From Lichenicoccus sp964247695 (lineage in GTDB: Bacteria > Pseudomonadota > Alphaproteobacteria > Acetobacterales > Acetobacteraceae): a DNA stretch of 64,000 nt. Positions 8,585 to 18,173 of this stretch are shown here, in pieces (within the stretch, counting starts at the first letter, position 1; each line of letters starts with the position of its first letter). Under the pieces are notes generated by a model. The model was not told where the DNA came from. It was given only the letters and a program-made list of their open reading frames with translations, and made no database searches. Both the position numbers and the translations under genes were made by a program. The stretch lies in assembly GCA_964247695.1 (NCBI GenBank), contig CAXTVI010000025.1:3712-67711 (forward strand), given 5' to 3'.

Positions 8585-9741
8585 GGCCGGGTGGAGATCC
8601 TCTCGCGGTAGGCACGCTGCTTCCAGACGACGCCGCGTCCGCGATGATGGTCCACCGCCGAGCCGATCGTCGCCAGGGTGTAGAACGCCGCCACCGCCGG
8701 CAGCAACAGCGCCCAGAACGGCACCAGCTCGAACCGGCGTAATGTCGGCAGGAAGGAGATCGTGGCGATCGCCCAGCCCAGCAGGCCGGCCAGCCTGGCA
8801 TAGCCGTCGCCGAACACGGCGGCAGCCGGCGGCACCAGCCAGACCAGCACCATGCCGAGCACGGTCGCCAGCAGCAGCAGCGGCGAGTAGCGCAACTGTA
8901 CGTAGGCGGTGCGCGCTACCATGCGCCAGATGTCGGCCGGCCCCGGATACGGCCGCACCGAGCGCGCCAGCAGGCTGTGCCCGAGCCAGATCGCGCCGCC
9001 GCTGCGCTTGACCCGGCGCGCCAGGGTGACGTCGTCGATCAGCGCGCCGCGAAGGCTCTCGATGCCGCCGATGCGCGTGAGCGCGCTGCGCCGGATCAGG
9101 ATGGTGCCGCCGGCCGCCGCCGCGGTGCGGCTGGTGGGGCGGTTCACCCGCGCGAACGGATAGAGCATCTGGAAGAAGTAGACGAAGGCCGGCACCAGCG
9201 CCCGCTCCGCCCGGCTCTCGGTGCTGAGCTCCACCATCTCGGACACCATGTCGAGGTCGTCCCGCAGCGCCTTCATCACCAGGGTCGCGACATGCGCCGG
9301 CTCGTGGATGATGTCGGCATCGGCGAGCAGGATGTAGCCGTCATGGTCGGGCATCAGCCGCGCCACCTCGGCGGTGCCCTGCGCCACCGCCCAAAGCTTG
9401 CCGCTCCAGCCGGCCGGCGGCTCGGCGCCATCCATCACATGCAGGTGCGGCGAGGCGAGCCCGCGTGCCAGCGCCCCGGTGCCGTCCTCGCTGCGATCGT
9501 CCACCAGCACGACGCCGTATGGACCAGGGTAGTCCTGCGCCAGCAGCGAGCCGATGCTGTCCTCGATGGTCTGCGCCTCGTTGCGCGCCGGCACCACGAC
9601 GCAAACCGCGGGCCAGGTGCCGGCGACCGGCCGCACCGCCTTGGGCACCGGGCCGAGCATCGGGCCGCCCTGCCAGAAGCGGCCATGCGCGAAGAACAGC
9701 CCGAGCCAGACCAGCAGCGAGAGCGTGGCAAGCACGAGCAT
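8581..9741 (-). CDS. hpnB: Hopene-associated glycosyltransferase HpnB
   Basis: 386-residue membrane GT2 enzyme. The N-terminal hydrophobic segment is followed by the GT-A core: VVVPARNEA, VLVDDRSEDGT, and LLADADI as the DxD-like motif. A later QxxRW-like region and hydrophobic segments near residues 290-350 anchor it in the inner membrane. HpnB is assumed to modify hopanoid side chains with a sugar; its substrate is not established. The ATG at 9741 shares its A with the hpnA stop (TGATG). Confidence 0.92.
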   Translation of the reverse strand: MLVLATLSLLVWLGLFFAHGRFWQGGPMLGPVPKAVRPVAGTWPAVCVVVPARNEAQTIEDSIGSLLAQDYPGPYGVVLVDDRSEDGTGALARGLASPHLHVMDGAEPPAGWSGKLWAVAQGTAEVARLMPDHDGYILLADADIIHEPAHVATLVMKALRDDLDMVSEMVELSTESRAERALVPAFVYFFQMLYPFARVNRPTSRTAAAAGGTILIRRSALTRIGGIESLRGALIDDVTLARRVKRSGGAIWLGHSLLARSVRPYPGPADIWRMVARTAYVQLRYSPLLLLATVLGMVLVWLVPPAAAVFGDGYARLAGLLGWAIATISFLPTLRRFELVPFWALLLPAVAAFYTLATIGSAVDHHRGRGVVWKQRAYRERISTRP

Positions 9742-10763
9742 CAGGCGGCGGTATCCTTGCCGCCCTGGGCCGACGTGGCGTGGTCGCGGAACCAGGCGAC
9801 CGCGTCCGCGACCGCCTCGCGCGCCGGCCTCGGCGCATAGCCCAGCTCGCGGATCGCCTTTGCCGACGAGAAGAACATCTTCTTGCGCGACATCGCCAGC
9901 ATCTCCCGCGTGACCCGCGGCTCGATGCCGAAGCCGCGCGACGCCCATTCTGAGGCCACCGCGACCGGCCACAGCACGGATTGCGACAGCCGCACCCGGG
10001 GTGGCCGTCGGCCGGCAACCTCGGAGACCAGCCCGAACAGGTCGCGCAGCAGCATGTCCTCGCCGCCGAGGATGTAGCGCTCGCCCACCACCCCGCGCTC
10101 GAAGGCCAGCGCATGGCCCTCGGCGACATCGTCCACATGCACGATGTTGAGCCCGGTCTCGACATAGGCCGGCATGCGGCCGGCCGCCGCGTCGGCGATC
10201 ATCAACCCGGTGGGCGTGGGCTTGATGTCGCGCGGCCCGACCGGGGTCGACGGGTTGACGATCACCGCCGGCAGGCCGCATTCGCGCACCAGCCGCAGTA
10301 CCTCCTGCTCGGCGCGGTATTTCGACTTCTTGTAGATGCCGATCACCGCATGCTCGTGCACCGGGGTCGCCTCGTTGGCGATGCTGCCGTCGCCGACCAG
10401 CCCGAGGGCGGCGACCGACGAGCAATAGACGATGCGGGCAACGCCGGCTTCCTGCGCCGCCAGCATCAGCAGCCGGGTGCCTTCGACATTGGCCCGCATC
10501 ATCGAGGCCGGATCCGGCACCCACAGCCGGTAGTCGGCCGCCACGTGAAACAGCGCCGCGCAGCCGGCGAGCGCGGCGGCAAAGCATTCCGGCCGATTGA
10601 GGTCGCCCTCGACCAGCTCAGCCTCGAGCCCCTCGAGGTTACGGCGATCGCTGCCACGGCGGACCAGCAGGCGCAGCGCATGGCCACGCGCGGCCAACGT
10701 GCGCGCCACCGCTGAGCCGACGAAGCCGGTGGCGCCGGTGACCAGGGTCGGTGCTGTGCTCAT
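9741..10763 (-). CDS. hpnA: Hopanoid-associated NAD-dependent sugar epimerase HpnA
   Basis: 340-residue extended short-chain dehydrogenase/epimerase. The N-terminal LVTGATGFVGSAVAR is the NAD-binding GxxGxxG. The catalytic Ser is in VYCSSVAAL and the YxxxK in YKKSKYRAE. First gene of hpnABCDE-shc-hpnG, so the operon promoter should lie in 10764-10900. The ATG at 10763 has a GGAG about 11 bases upstream. Presumed to prepare the nucleotide sugar used for hopanoid head groups. Confidence 0.93.
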   Translation of the reverse strand: MSTAPTLVTGATGFVGSAVARTLAARGHALRLLVRRGSDRRNLEGLEAELVEGDLNRPECFAAALAGCAALFHVAADYRLWVPDPASMMRANVEGTRLLMLAAQEAGVARIVYCSSVAALGLVGDGSIANEATPVHEHAVIGIYKKSKYRAEQEVLRLVRECGLPAVIVNPSTPVGPRDIKPTPTGLMIADAAAGRMPAYVETGLNIVHVDDVAEGHALAFERGVVGERYILGGEDMLLRDLFGLVSEVAGRRPPRVRLSQSVLWPVAVASEWASRGFGIEPRVTREMLAMSRKKMFFSSAKAIRELGYAPRPAREAVADAVAWFRDHATSAQGGKDTAA

Positions 10764-10907
10764 GCGCCGCTCGATCTCCAAGGACAGGCCCGAACGGAAG
10801 CTCGTGCGGACGCGAGGCGGCTTATAGCGTTGTGGGGCGCGCTGGTGTAGAGCCAGCGCCCCGCTGTTTCTCCCAGCAGGGCGATCTTCCACCCGGGCAG
10901 GTACGCG
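10764..10907. promoter_or_regulatory. Divergent control region between hpnA and the hpnL-like gene, with a hairpin
   Basis: 144 bases between divergent starts. On the minus strand a TATAAG at 10821-10826 could serve as the -10 of hpnA; the -35 is weak. An inverted repeat pairs 10834-10845 with 10853-10862 (10 bp with a two-base bulge and a 7-nt loop), close to the start of the plus-strand gene. It could be an attenuator or a protein-binding site. Confidence 0.45.
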
Positions 10908-11918
10908 TTGAAGACAGCCTCGATCCTGCTTGCCCTGCTCGGCGTCGCGCTGATGACCGGGTTCGCCCTGTGGCTCGGCGCCGGCTCGGTGTTCAAGGCC
11001 ACGCTTTCGGTGGGGTTCGGCGGCTTTGCGCTGCTGGTCGGCTGGCAACTCCTGTGCGACATCGTGCTGGCCCTGGCCTGGCGCACCTCCTGCCCGCGCG
11101 GCCTGCTCGATATCGGGATCGGCCGGCTGCTGCTGGCCCGCATGGTGCGCGAGGGCGCGATGACCTGCCTGCCGTTCTCGCAGGTCGGCGGCATCCTGAT
11201 CGGCATGCGCGCCACCGGCTTCGGCCGCGCTGTCGCCTGGCCCCTCGCGGTCAGCGCCAACGTGGTGGATCTCACCACCGAGGTGATCGGCCAGATCGGC
11301 TTCGTGCTGCTCGGCCTGCTGTTCCTGATCGATCGCAAGCCCGACACCGACCTGGCTGGTCCGCTCGCCCTGGGCATGCTGCTTGGGGTCGCCGCGATGG
11401 CCGGGTTCATCTGGGCGCAGCGCGGCGCCGGTGGCCTGTTCCGCCGGCTGGCGCGCGGGATGGGCGACCGCGTCGCGGGGCCGGCGATGCGGCGCTCGCT
11501 GCTGGCCGGCATCGACAGCCTGCAGGGCGACCTCGATGCCTTCTATGCACGGCCCGGCAGGATCGCCGCTGCCTGCCTGATCCACCTGGCCGGCTGGCTC
11601 GGCAGCGCCGCCTGGGTCTGGATGGCCTACCGGCTGCTCGGCGCGCCGGTCTCGATCGGCACCGCGCTGGCCATCGAGGGCGCGGCCAGCGGGGTGCTCG
11701 CGGTCTCGTTCCTGGTTCCGGGCGCGCTCGGCGTGCAGGAAGCGGCCTATGTGGCGCTGGGCAGCCTGTTCGGCCTGGACGCCCACCTTTCCTTCGGCCT
11801 CTCCCTGCTCAGACGCGCGCGCGACCTCGCGATCGGCGCCCCGATCCTGCTGCTCTGGCAATGGGTCGAGGTCGTCCGGCTGCGCCGCGTCGCCAAGCCT
11901 GTGCGCCAGGTAGCCTGA
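10908..11918 (+). CDS. hpnL: HpnL-like integral membrane protein (UPF0104/flippase-like)
   Basis: 336 residues with about eight membrane helices, of the lysylphosphatidylglycerol-synthetase transmembrane/UPF0104 family to which HpnL belongs. Diagnostic patches are MVREGAMTCLPFSQVGG, NVVDLTTEVIGQIGF and FLVPGALGVQEAAYV. Members are proposed to flip or export lipid-linked products; the role of HpnL is unproven. The start is TTG at 10908, because no ATG/GTG precedes the first helix and MKTASILLALLGV makes a natural N-terminus. It is divergent from hpnA. A paralogue lies at 39483-40529, so which of the two is the orthologue of HpnL proper is open. Confidence 0.8.
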   Translation: MKTASILLALLGVALMTGFALWLGAGSVFKATLSVGFGGFALLVGWQLLCDIVLALAWRTSCPRGLLDIGIGRLLLARMVREGAMTCLPFSQVGGILIGMRATGFGRAVAWPLAVSANVVDLTTEVIGQIGFVLLGLLFLIDRKPDTDLAGPLALGMLLGVAAMAGFIWAQRGAGGLFRRLARGMGDRVAGPAMRRSLLAGIDSLQGDLDAFYARPGRIAAACLIHLAGWLGSAAWVWMAYRLLGAPVSIGTALAIEGAASGVLAVSFLVPGALGVQEAAYVALGSLFGLDAHLSFGLSLLRRARDLAIGAPILLLWQWVEVVRLRRVAKPVRQVA

Positions 11919-11922
11919 CGGA

Positions 11923-14831
11923 TCAGCCCAGCGAGGTGGGACTCGCCGAAGCGTCGAGTCTGCGATGCGACATGACGAGGTCCATGGCGGCATTGGCCGA
12001 AAGCGGCGGCGCGAAGAAGAAGCCTTGCACCATGTCGGCGCCGGCCCTGCACGCCAGGGTCCTGCTGCCACTGGGTCTCGATCCCCTCGAATACCACCGG
12101 CTTGCCGGCGGCATGGGCGAGCGCGATGACCGCGACCACGAACTCCTCGCCACCCGAACCACCGCCGACATCCTCGAGGAAGCTCCGGTCGAGCTTGACC
12201 ACGTCGACAGGAAGGCGACGCAGGAAGGACAGCGAGGAATAGCCGATGCCGAAATCGTCGATCGCCACCTGCACCCCGAGCGCGCGCGCCTCGGCCAGCA
12301 CTAACGAGGCGCCGGCGCCGGTCAGCATACTCTCGGTGATCTCCAGGCAGATCTGACCGGCGGCCAGTCCCTCTGCCTCGATCACCCCGGCCAGGCCCGA
12401 GCAAAATCCGGGTTGGCTCAGCTGCAAGGCCGATACGTTCACATTCATGACCAGCCCGGCCGCCGGAGACTCCGTGTGGAACAACCGTCCCTGGCGAAGC
12501 CCGCGCTCCATGACCCACTCGCCGAGCGGCAGGATCAGCCCCGATTTCTCAGCGATCGGAATGAACAAGGCGGGCGAGAGCCAGCCGCGACGCGGATGCC
12601 GCCAGCGTAGCAAGGCCTCGAACCCGGCCAGGATCCGCCGCCCGGCGCTGAAGCTGAATAGCGGCTGGTACAACATCACGAACTGGTCGCTGCCGCGCAA
12701 CGCCTCGCGCATGTCAGCTTCGAGCTCGAACTGCTGCGCGGCACGGTCGAACAGCGACGACTGGAATACCACACCCCGATTGCCGCCGTCCTGTTTGGCC
12801 GAATACATCGCCATATCCGCTGCCCGTACCAGATCGAGGCCACCTGTCTGATCCGCCAGGACGATGCCGATGCTGGCGGAGATGTGGCATGGCCGCCCCA
12901 TGATCTCGAACGGAGTCACCATCGCCTGCCGCACCCGTTCCGCGAGATAAACCACCGCCTCCTGCCGCAGCCCGTAGCAGAGCACGACGAATTCGTCGCC
13001 GCCGAGGCGGGTGACGAGATGGACCGGTCCGGTGACCGCAACTAGGCGTGCGGCCACCTCGATCAGGAGCGCATCCCCGGCATCGTGCCCCAGGGTGTCG
13101 TTGATCGTCTTGAAGCGGTCGAGGTCGAGGAACACCAACGCGGTCGCCAGCCGGCCATCACGATCCGGGGCATCCAGCCTCTCCTGCAAGAGGCTCCGGT
13201 TCGCAAGGTGGGTGAGCGGATCGTAGTAGCGCAGCAGCGCGAGTTCCGCCTCCGTACGCCGCGCCGACGCTGTCTCGACCACCGTGCCGACCTGCCTCGC
13301 AGCCGCGAGGTCGGCCTCGCTCCAGCTTTCGGAATGTCCGCGAACGATCTCCTTCCAGGCGGCAAATGAGCCACGCGGAGAGAGCCGGCCGGTCGGCATG
13401 TCGATGAAGGAATGCTGTCCAGGGTCACCCGCCCACACGACGGTGTGCAGCACCTGCGGGCGCAGCCACAGGATGGCGTCCCCTGACCCTTGACCGAGCG
13501 GCAGCAGCAAAGCCCCGGCGGCATCGGCTGTGCCGGCCGGAAAATCAGCCTGCCGCAGGCCGAGGTCGTCATGGACCAGCAACTCGTGGCCGGCGCGGGT
13601 CAGCATCATCGAGAGCATCAGGTCGGCTTCGTCCGCCCGTGGCACCAGGCCGACGCGCAACGTCTTGCCGGACATCCGGACGAGGGCTCCGGACGCGCCT
13701 ACCAGGCACAGCAGTTCCGTCGAACAGTCCGCAAGCGCCTGCAGCAGCGGCACCCGGGCGTCCAGCCGCACCGCCAGCGCGCCCAGCAGGTCCTGGCGCT
13801 GCAGACGGTCGGCATGCGCCTCCGCCTCGCCCATGCTGCCGAGCAGCAGCGAGACGACCTTGCCGATCATGTCGATGGCCGCCCGCAGTCCGAGTCCGGC
13901 AACCCGCGGCGTCGCATGCTGGCAGATCAGCATTCCCCAGAGCTGGTCGCGATGCACGAGCGCCACCGTGAGGCACGCGCCGACCTGCATGTTGCGCAGA
14001 TACTCGCTGAACATCGGCGACACGCTGCGGAGCGCGCTGTAGGTCAGATCGAGCGGCTGCACGTCGGACAGCGCCGGATCGACCAGCAACGCGACCGGTC
14101 GGTAGCTTGTATCCGCGACCATGCCCACGCGCTTGAGCATGATCAGCCGGCGGGCCTGCTGCGGGATGTCGGCCGCCGGATATCGTAAGCCGAGATAGGG
14201 AACATCGCCCGGCCGGTGCGACTCGGCGATCACCTCGCCGTTGCCGCTGGCATCGAAGCGGTATGCCATGACGCGGTCATAGCCGCAGATCGCTTTCAAC
14301 TCGCGCACAGCAAGAGCGCACACCTCGCTGCGGCTGGTGGCGGACCTGAAGGTCTCCAGGGCTGGAATCACCGCCATGATCTCCTGCATGGCATCCAGCC
14401 CCTCGATCAGCGGCTCGATGTTCACGCAGACGTCGGTTCCCGAACGGTGCGCCTGCAGGTGCAGCAGGACGCCCATCGTCACGGGTCAGCGTGTTGAGGT
14501 GACCGAGGTTGACCTCGTTGTACGACAGGGATTCATCCGAGGCAGCAGACAGCAAGCCGAAAGCAACCTCTCCGATCGCTTCTTGCAGCGGACGGCCAAG
14601 CATGGCTTTCGCGTCCAGACCCAGGATCTCGATGAGGTTGGCGCTGGCGTGAGTGATGCGCCAGTTGAGAATGCCTGCCGCCAGCAACGCGCCATGCGGC
14701 TGTGTCGCGCCGGGAACATGGATCGGCTCCTGCTCGCAAACGCTCAGGTCGGCGTCCGTGACCGATCGTTCGAGACGCTCCGTTCTCGACTCTTTAGGCA
14801 CGGAACGCTCCCTCTCCGGAGGGCGGATCAT
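11923..14831 (-). pseudogene. Bacteriophytochrome GGDEF-EAL protein, broken by two apparent frameshifts
   Basis: If one surplus base is ignored near 14483-14487 and one near 12057-12060, a 968-residue protein is read from ATG 14831 to the stop at 11923. Domain order: PAS_2 with the biliverdin-type cysteine at residue 32 in VCEQEPIHVPG; GAF with YPAADIPQQARRL; PHY with the tongue motif PRGSFAAWKEIV; GGDEF with an intact RLGGDEFVVL; EAL with FEALLRWRHP and IDDFGIGYSSL. This is a red/far-red receptor linked to cyclic-di-GMP turnover. As sequenced, the PAS domain ends in 70 out-of-frame residues, the main frame restarts at GTG 14482, and the EAL C-terminus (MVQGFFFAPPL) is in another frame. Both shifts fall at a GACCC run with one extra C. 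Real decay and base-calling error are both possible. Confidence 0.8.
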
Positions 14832-14941
14832 GTCCGGCACTGGTTAATGCCGGGTTGACGCCATCCCGGCAGGCGGGTGTTCAGCCAGCCGTGGTTCGTC
14901 TAGAGCAGCACGCGCGACTGCTCTCGCCACGGGACTTAGAC

Positions 14942-15829
14942 ATGACCGAGCCGATCTTCGAGCGGCTGACCTTGATCGGGATGGGGCTGATCGGCAGCTC
15001 GCTGGCCCGGCGGGCGATGCTGCCCGGAGGTATCGCGCGCGAGGTCGTCGCCTGCGACGTGTCGGAGACCGTCTGCGAGCGGGTCCGGCAGCTCGGCATC
15101 GCCCATTGCGTCGAGTCAAACGCGACGCTCGCGGTGCAGGGGGCGGACTGCGTCGTGCTGTGCGTCCCCGTCGGCGTGCTGGGACAAGTGGCAGGCCGGA
15201 TCATGCCGCACCTGAAGCCGGGCGCCATCCTGAGCGATGTCGGCTCGACCAAGCAGTCCATGCTGCGCGAGATCGAGCCCATCCTGCGCCGCGACATCGC
15301 CCTGGTGCCTGGCCACCCGCTCGCCGGCACCGAGTACTCGGGCCCCGATGCTGGCTTCTCGACGTTGTTCGAGAACCGCTGGTCGCTGCTGACGCCGCCC
15401 GAGGGCACCGATCCCGGCGCTATCGCGCGCGTCACCGCATTATGGGTCGCCTGCGGGGCTCGGGTGCGCGAGATGGATGCGGCGCATCACGATCGGGTGC
15501 TGGCCATCGTCAGCCACCTGCCGCACCTGCTCGCCTTCACCATCTGCGGCACCGCCGACGACCTCGCCGACGAGACACGCGGCGAGGTGCTGGAATTCGC
15601 CGCTTCCGGTTTCCGCGACTTCACCCGGATCGCGGCCTCCGACCCGGTAATGTGGCGCGACATCTTCCTCAACAACCGCGAGGCCCTGCTCGAGATGCTG
15701 GCCCGCTTCACCGAGGACGCGCAGGCGATGGCGCGCGCCATACGCTGGGGTGACGACGGCTTCATCGTCGACAAGATCGAGCGCGGCCGCGCCATCCGGC
15801 GCAGCCTGATCGAGCTCAACCAGGCCTGA
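14942..15829 (+). CDS. tyrC: Prephenate/cyclohexadienyl dehydrogenase
   Basis: 295 residues. NAD(P)-dependent oxidative decarboxylation of prephenate (or arogenate) in tyrosine synthesis. The Rossmann loop LIGMGLIGSSLARRA is at the N-terminus. Family motifs include LSDVGSTK, VPGHPLAGTEYSG with the catalytic histidine, and ISHLPH-like IVSHLPHLLAF. Length fits the single-domain TyrA/TyrC class without an ACT domain. The ATG at 14942 starts the conserved region; the frame is open upstream but shows no homology. Convergent with the aldo/keto reductase, 19 bases apart. Confidence 0.92.
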   Translation: MTEPIFERLTLIGMGLIGSSLARRAMLPGGIAREVVACDVSETVCERVRQLGIAHCVESNATLAVQGADCVVLCVPVGVLGQVAGRIMPHLKPGAILSDVGSTKQSMLREIEPILRRDIALVPGHPLAGTEYSGPDAGFSTLFENRWSLLTPPEGTDPGAIARVTALWVACGARVREMDAAHHDRVLAIVSHLPHLLAFTICGTADDLADETRGEVLEFAASGFRDFTRIAASDPVMWRDIFLNNREALLEMLARFTEDAQAMARAIRWGDDGFIVDKIERGRAIRRSLIELNQA

Positions 15830-15848
15830 TCCCGGCGGACCTCGAAGG

Positions 15849-16886
15849 CTAGCCCTGGGCGATCTGGTCCCGCCGGTAGGCGCCCTGGCGCTCGAACATC
15901 CAGCCGGGATATTCGGGCGGCAGCCGGCTCGCCTCGCCCAGCGTCGCCAGTTGCTCGCCGGTGAGCTTCACCTCGGTGGCGGCAAGGTTGTCCTCGAGCT
16001 GCTCGGGACGCTTGGCGCCGATGATCACGCTCGTCACCACCTCCTGGTGCAGCAGCCAGGCGAGCGCAATGCGCGCCACCGACACGCCGTGCGCTTCCGC
16101 AATCGGCCGCATCGCGTCGATCACGCCATAGCCGCGCTCGGCATCCACCGGTGGGAAGTCGAAATCCACCCGCCGGCCGCCCTGTTCCGATTTGCCGTCG
16201 CGCCCGTACTTTCCGGACAGCAGCCCGCCGGCGAGCGGGCTCCAGACCATCAGCCCGATCCGCTCGGCTTTCAGCATCGGCACGATCTCGCGCTCGAGAT
16301 CCCGTCCGGCCAGCGTGTAGTACGCCTGCAGGCTCTGGAACTGCGCGAGCCCGCGATGCTGCGCGATGCCCTGCGCCTTGACGATCTGCCAGGCTGCCCA
16401 GTTCGAGACACCGGTGTAGCGAACGTGCCCGTGCCGGACGAGCATGTCGAGTGCCTCCATCGTCTCCTCGATCGGAGTCGCCGGATCGAAGCCATGGATC
16501 TGGTAGAGATCGATATGGTCGAGCTGCAGCCGCTTCAGGCTCGCCTTGACGCCGTCGATGATGTGGCTGCGCGTGTTGCCGCGCGCATTCGGACCCTTGC
16601 CGGTCGGCCCGAACACCTTGGTCGCCACCACGATCTCGTCGCGCGGCAGCTTGAGGTTGCGGATCGCCTGGCCGGTGATCTGCTCCGACAAACCCTCGGC
16701 ATAGACATCGGCGGTGTCGAGAAAATTGACCCCGCCGTCGATAGCGGTGCCGACAAGGCGCTCAGCCTCGCTCTGCTGCAACGCGCCGATCTTCTGCCAC
16801 ATGCCCTCGCCGCCCCCGAAGGTCATGGTGCCGAGGCAGATCTCCGAAACATAGAGGCCGGTCCGGCCGAGTGCCCGGTTGCGCAT
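15849..16886 (-). CDS. Aldo/keto reductase
   Basis: 345-residue TIM-barrel NADPH oxidoreductase. The catalytic tetrad is visible: Asp and Tyr in NFLDTADVYAEG, Lys in VVATKVFG, His in YQIHGFD. The C-terminal cofactor segment is SVIIGAKRPEQLEDN. The natural substrate is unknown. Divergent from a TetR-family regulator with 226 bases between starts, which suggests that regulator controls it, as in many reductase/TetR pairs. Confidence 0.9.
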   Translation of the reverse strand: MRNRALGRTGLYVSEICLGTMTFGGGEGMWQKIGALQQSEAERLVGTAIDGGVNFLDTADVYAEGLSEQITGQAIRNLKLPRDEIVVATKVFGPTGKGPNARGNTRSHIIDGVKASLKRLQLDHIDLYQIHGFDPATPIEETMEALDMLVRHGHVRYTGVSNWAAWQIVKAQGIAQHRGLAQFQSLQAYYTLAGRDLEREIVPMLKAERIGLMVWSPLAGGLLSGKYGRDGKSEQGGRRVDFDFPPVDAERGYGVIDAMRPIAEAHGVSVARIALAWLLHQEVVTSVIIGAKRPEQLEDNLAATEVKLTGEQLATLGEASRLPPEYPGWMFERQGAYRRDQIAQG

Positions 16887-17112
16887 TCTGGTTCATCCTT
16901 GGTCAGTTGCTGCCCGTTGCAACGGCCGTACAGGCGCGAAGGATGCGTCGACCCCTTTTGTGCGCTGCGCCATTACGCATCAACAACGTGACTCACAGAA
17001 CCGTGCGGGTTGCAGACCGGCAGCATGGATTGACCGGTGCGGCGACGGACGTAAATCTGTCCAGAACCAATAATGATACTGGCTCGGCCAGGTCCGGGGG
17101 CGGGTGCGGGGA
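16887..17112. promoter_or_regulatory. Divergent promoter region between aldo/keto reductase and TetR regulator
   Basis: 226 bases without a gene, lower in GC than its surroundings. It must hold both promoters and probably the TetR operator. Imperfect candidates are GGACGTAAATCTGTCC (17047-17062, outer GGAC/GTCC arms only) and a doubled GACCGG around 17018-17037. Neither is convincing alone. Confidence 0.35.
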
Positions 17113-17772
17113 ATGAACATTCAGACACGCTCGAGCCGTTACCACTCATCGCGTGACACAATCCTGTCCACTGCTCGCGAAATATTTATGCGCAACGGCT
17201 ATGTCGACGCCAGCATGGACACCATCGCGCAGCATTCCGGCGTGTCGAAGACGACCCTGTACGCGCATTTCGCGAACAAGGAGGCGCTGTTCAACCAAGT
17301 CGTGTCCCAGGTGGTGGAGGAACGCGGCAGCCACGCAATCGACGCCTTGCAGGATACCGCGCCCGGTCAGAGCCTACGGCAGCGGCTGGTGGCGATCGGC
17401 GGCCACATCCTGGAGCGTCTGCTCGACCCGGAAACCAGCGCCCTGATGCGGCTTTGCGTGATCGAGGGCGCCCGCATGCCGCGTCCGACCTATGACGGGC
17501 TCGGCGAGACGCATCAACGCCTGGTCACGACACTGGCGCGGTTCTTCCGCGATCACGCCCAGCCTGCGGGGCTGCATATCGACGATGCCCACGAGGCCGC
17601 CGACCTGTTCCTGGTGCTGACGATGCGGGACTTCACGCTCGAAGCCATGCTGCCCTGGTCGGAGGTCAACACGCCGGACGCCCACCGGCAGAACGCCGAG
17701 CGCGTGGCCGACATCATCCTGCGTCTCTATGGGGTTCCGGTGACCCCGTCGGTGCGGCTGGAGAGTGCATAA
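17113..17772 (+). CDS. TetR/AcrR-family transcriptional regulator
   Basis: 219 residues from ATG 17113 (a GTG at 17104 would add three). The N-terminal helix-turn-helix is clear: ILSTAREIFMRNGY, then MDTIAQHSGVSKTTLYAHF and NKEALFNQVV, residues about 15-65. The remaining all-helical ligand domain has no readable specificity. Its 3' end overlaps that of the convergent lipoprotein gene by 46 bases. It probably represses the divergent aldo/keto reductase, itself, or both. Confidence 0.9.
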   Translation: MNIQTRSSRYHSSRDTILSTAREIFMRNGYVDASMDTIAQHSGVSKTTLYAHFANKEALFNQVVSQVVEERGSHAIDALQDTAPGQSLRQRLVAIGGHILERLLDPETSALMRLCVIEGARMPRPTYDGLGETHQRLVTTLARFFRDHAQPAGLHIDDAHEAADLFLVLTMRDFTLEAMLPWSEVNTPDAHRQNAERVADIILRLYGVPVTPSVRLESA

Positions 17773-18173
17773 GGGAAGCGGTCGCGCTGCCAGCCGCCGC
17801 CGATCGCGATCGTCGTCCCGTCCATGAACTGCTTCTCGATGCCGATGCTGCCGCCCTGTGACGAGATCCGGGGTCCACTGCCGGAGCGGTCGGCCAGATC
17901 GGTGCGGGCCTGGCCCAGTGCCAGGAACGCCCGCGTTCCGGTATTGCCGAGCAGGCCGCTCTCGAGTGCGATCGAGCTGGTCTGGGTGTTGCGCGAGCCG
18001 AAGCCGACGCTGGCGACGCCGCCAGCCGCCTGGCTCGCCGGCGGCGGAGCCGGGTCGAAGCTGTAGGAGCCGGGCGATGCCAGCAGGCCGGATTGCCGGG
18101 CCCTGGCCGGAGACCAGGCCGGTTGGCAGGCCGAGGCGACCAGAGCCGCCGTGAGAAGGCTCGCCGCCCTCAC
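17727..18173 (-). CDS. Small putative lipoprotein coupled to pyruvate kinase
   Basis: 148 residues from a GTG at 18173 whose TGA overlap (GTGA) is the pyk stop. The N-terminus is a lipoprotein signal, LLTAALVASAC, with the lipidated cysteine at about residue 15. The mature part is Ser/Gly/Pro-rich, with a C-terminal beta-like stretch (SIGIEKQFMDGTTIAIGGG) resembling the end strands of an outer-membrane beta structure. Family not recognised. The gene runs 46 bases into the end of the TetR gene on the other strand. Confidence 0.7.
   Translation of the reverse strand: MRAASLLTAALVASACQPAWSPARARQSGLLASPGSYSFDPAPPPASQAAGGVASVGFGSRNTQTSSIALESGLLGNTGTRAFLALGQARTDLADRSGSGPRISSQGGSIGIEKQFMDGTTIAIGGGWQRDRFPYALSSRTDGVTGTP

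Noticed and set aside
10834..10862. Hairpin between hpnA and hpnL as a tRNA or riboswitch
   Set aside because: Only one stem; no cloverleaf, anticodon arm or known riboswitch core.
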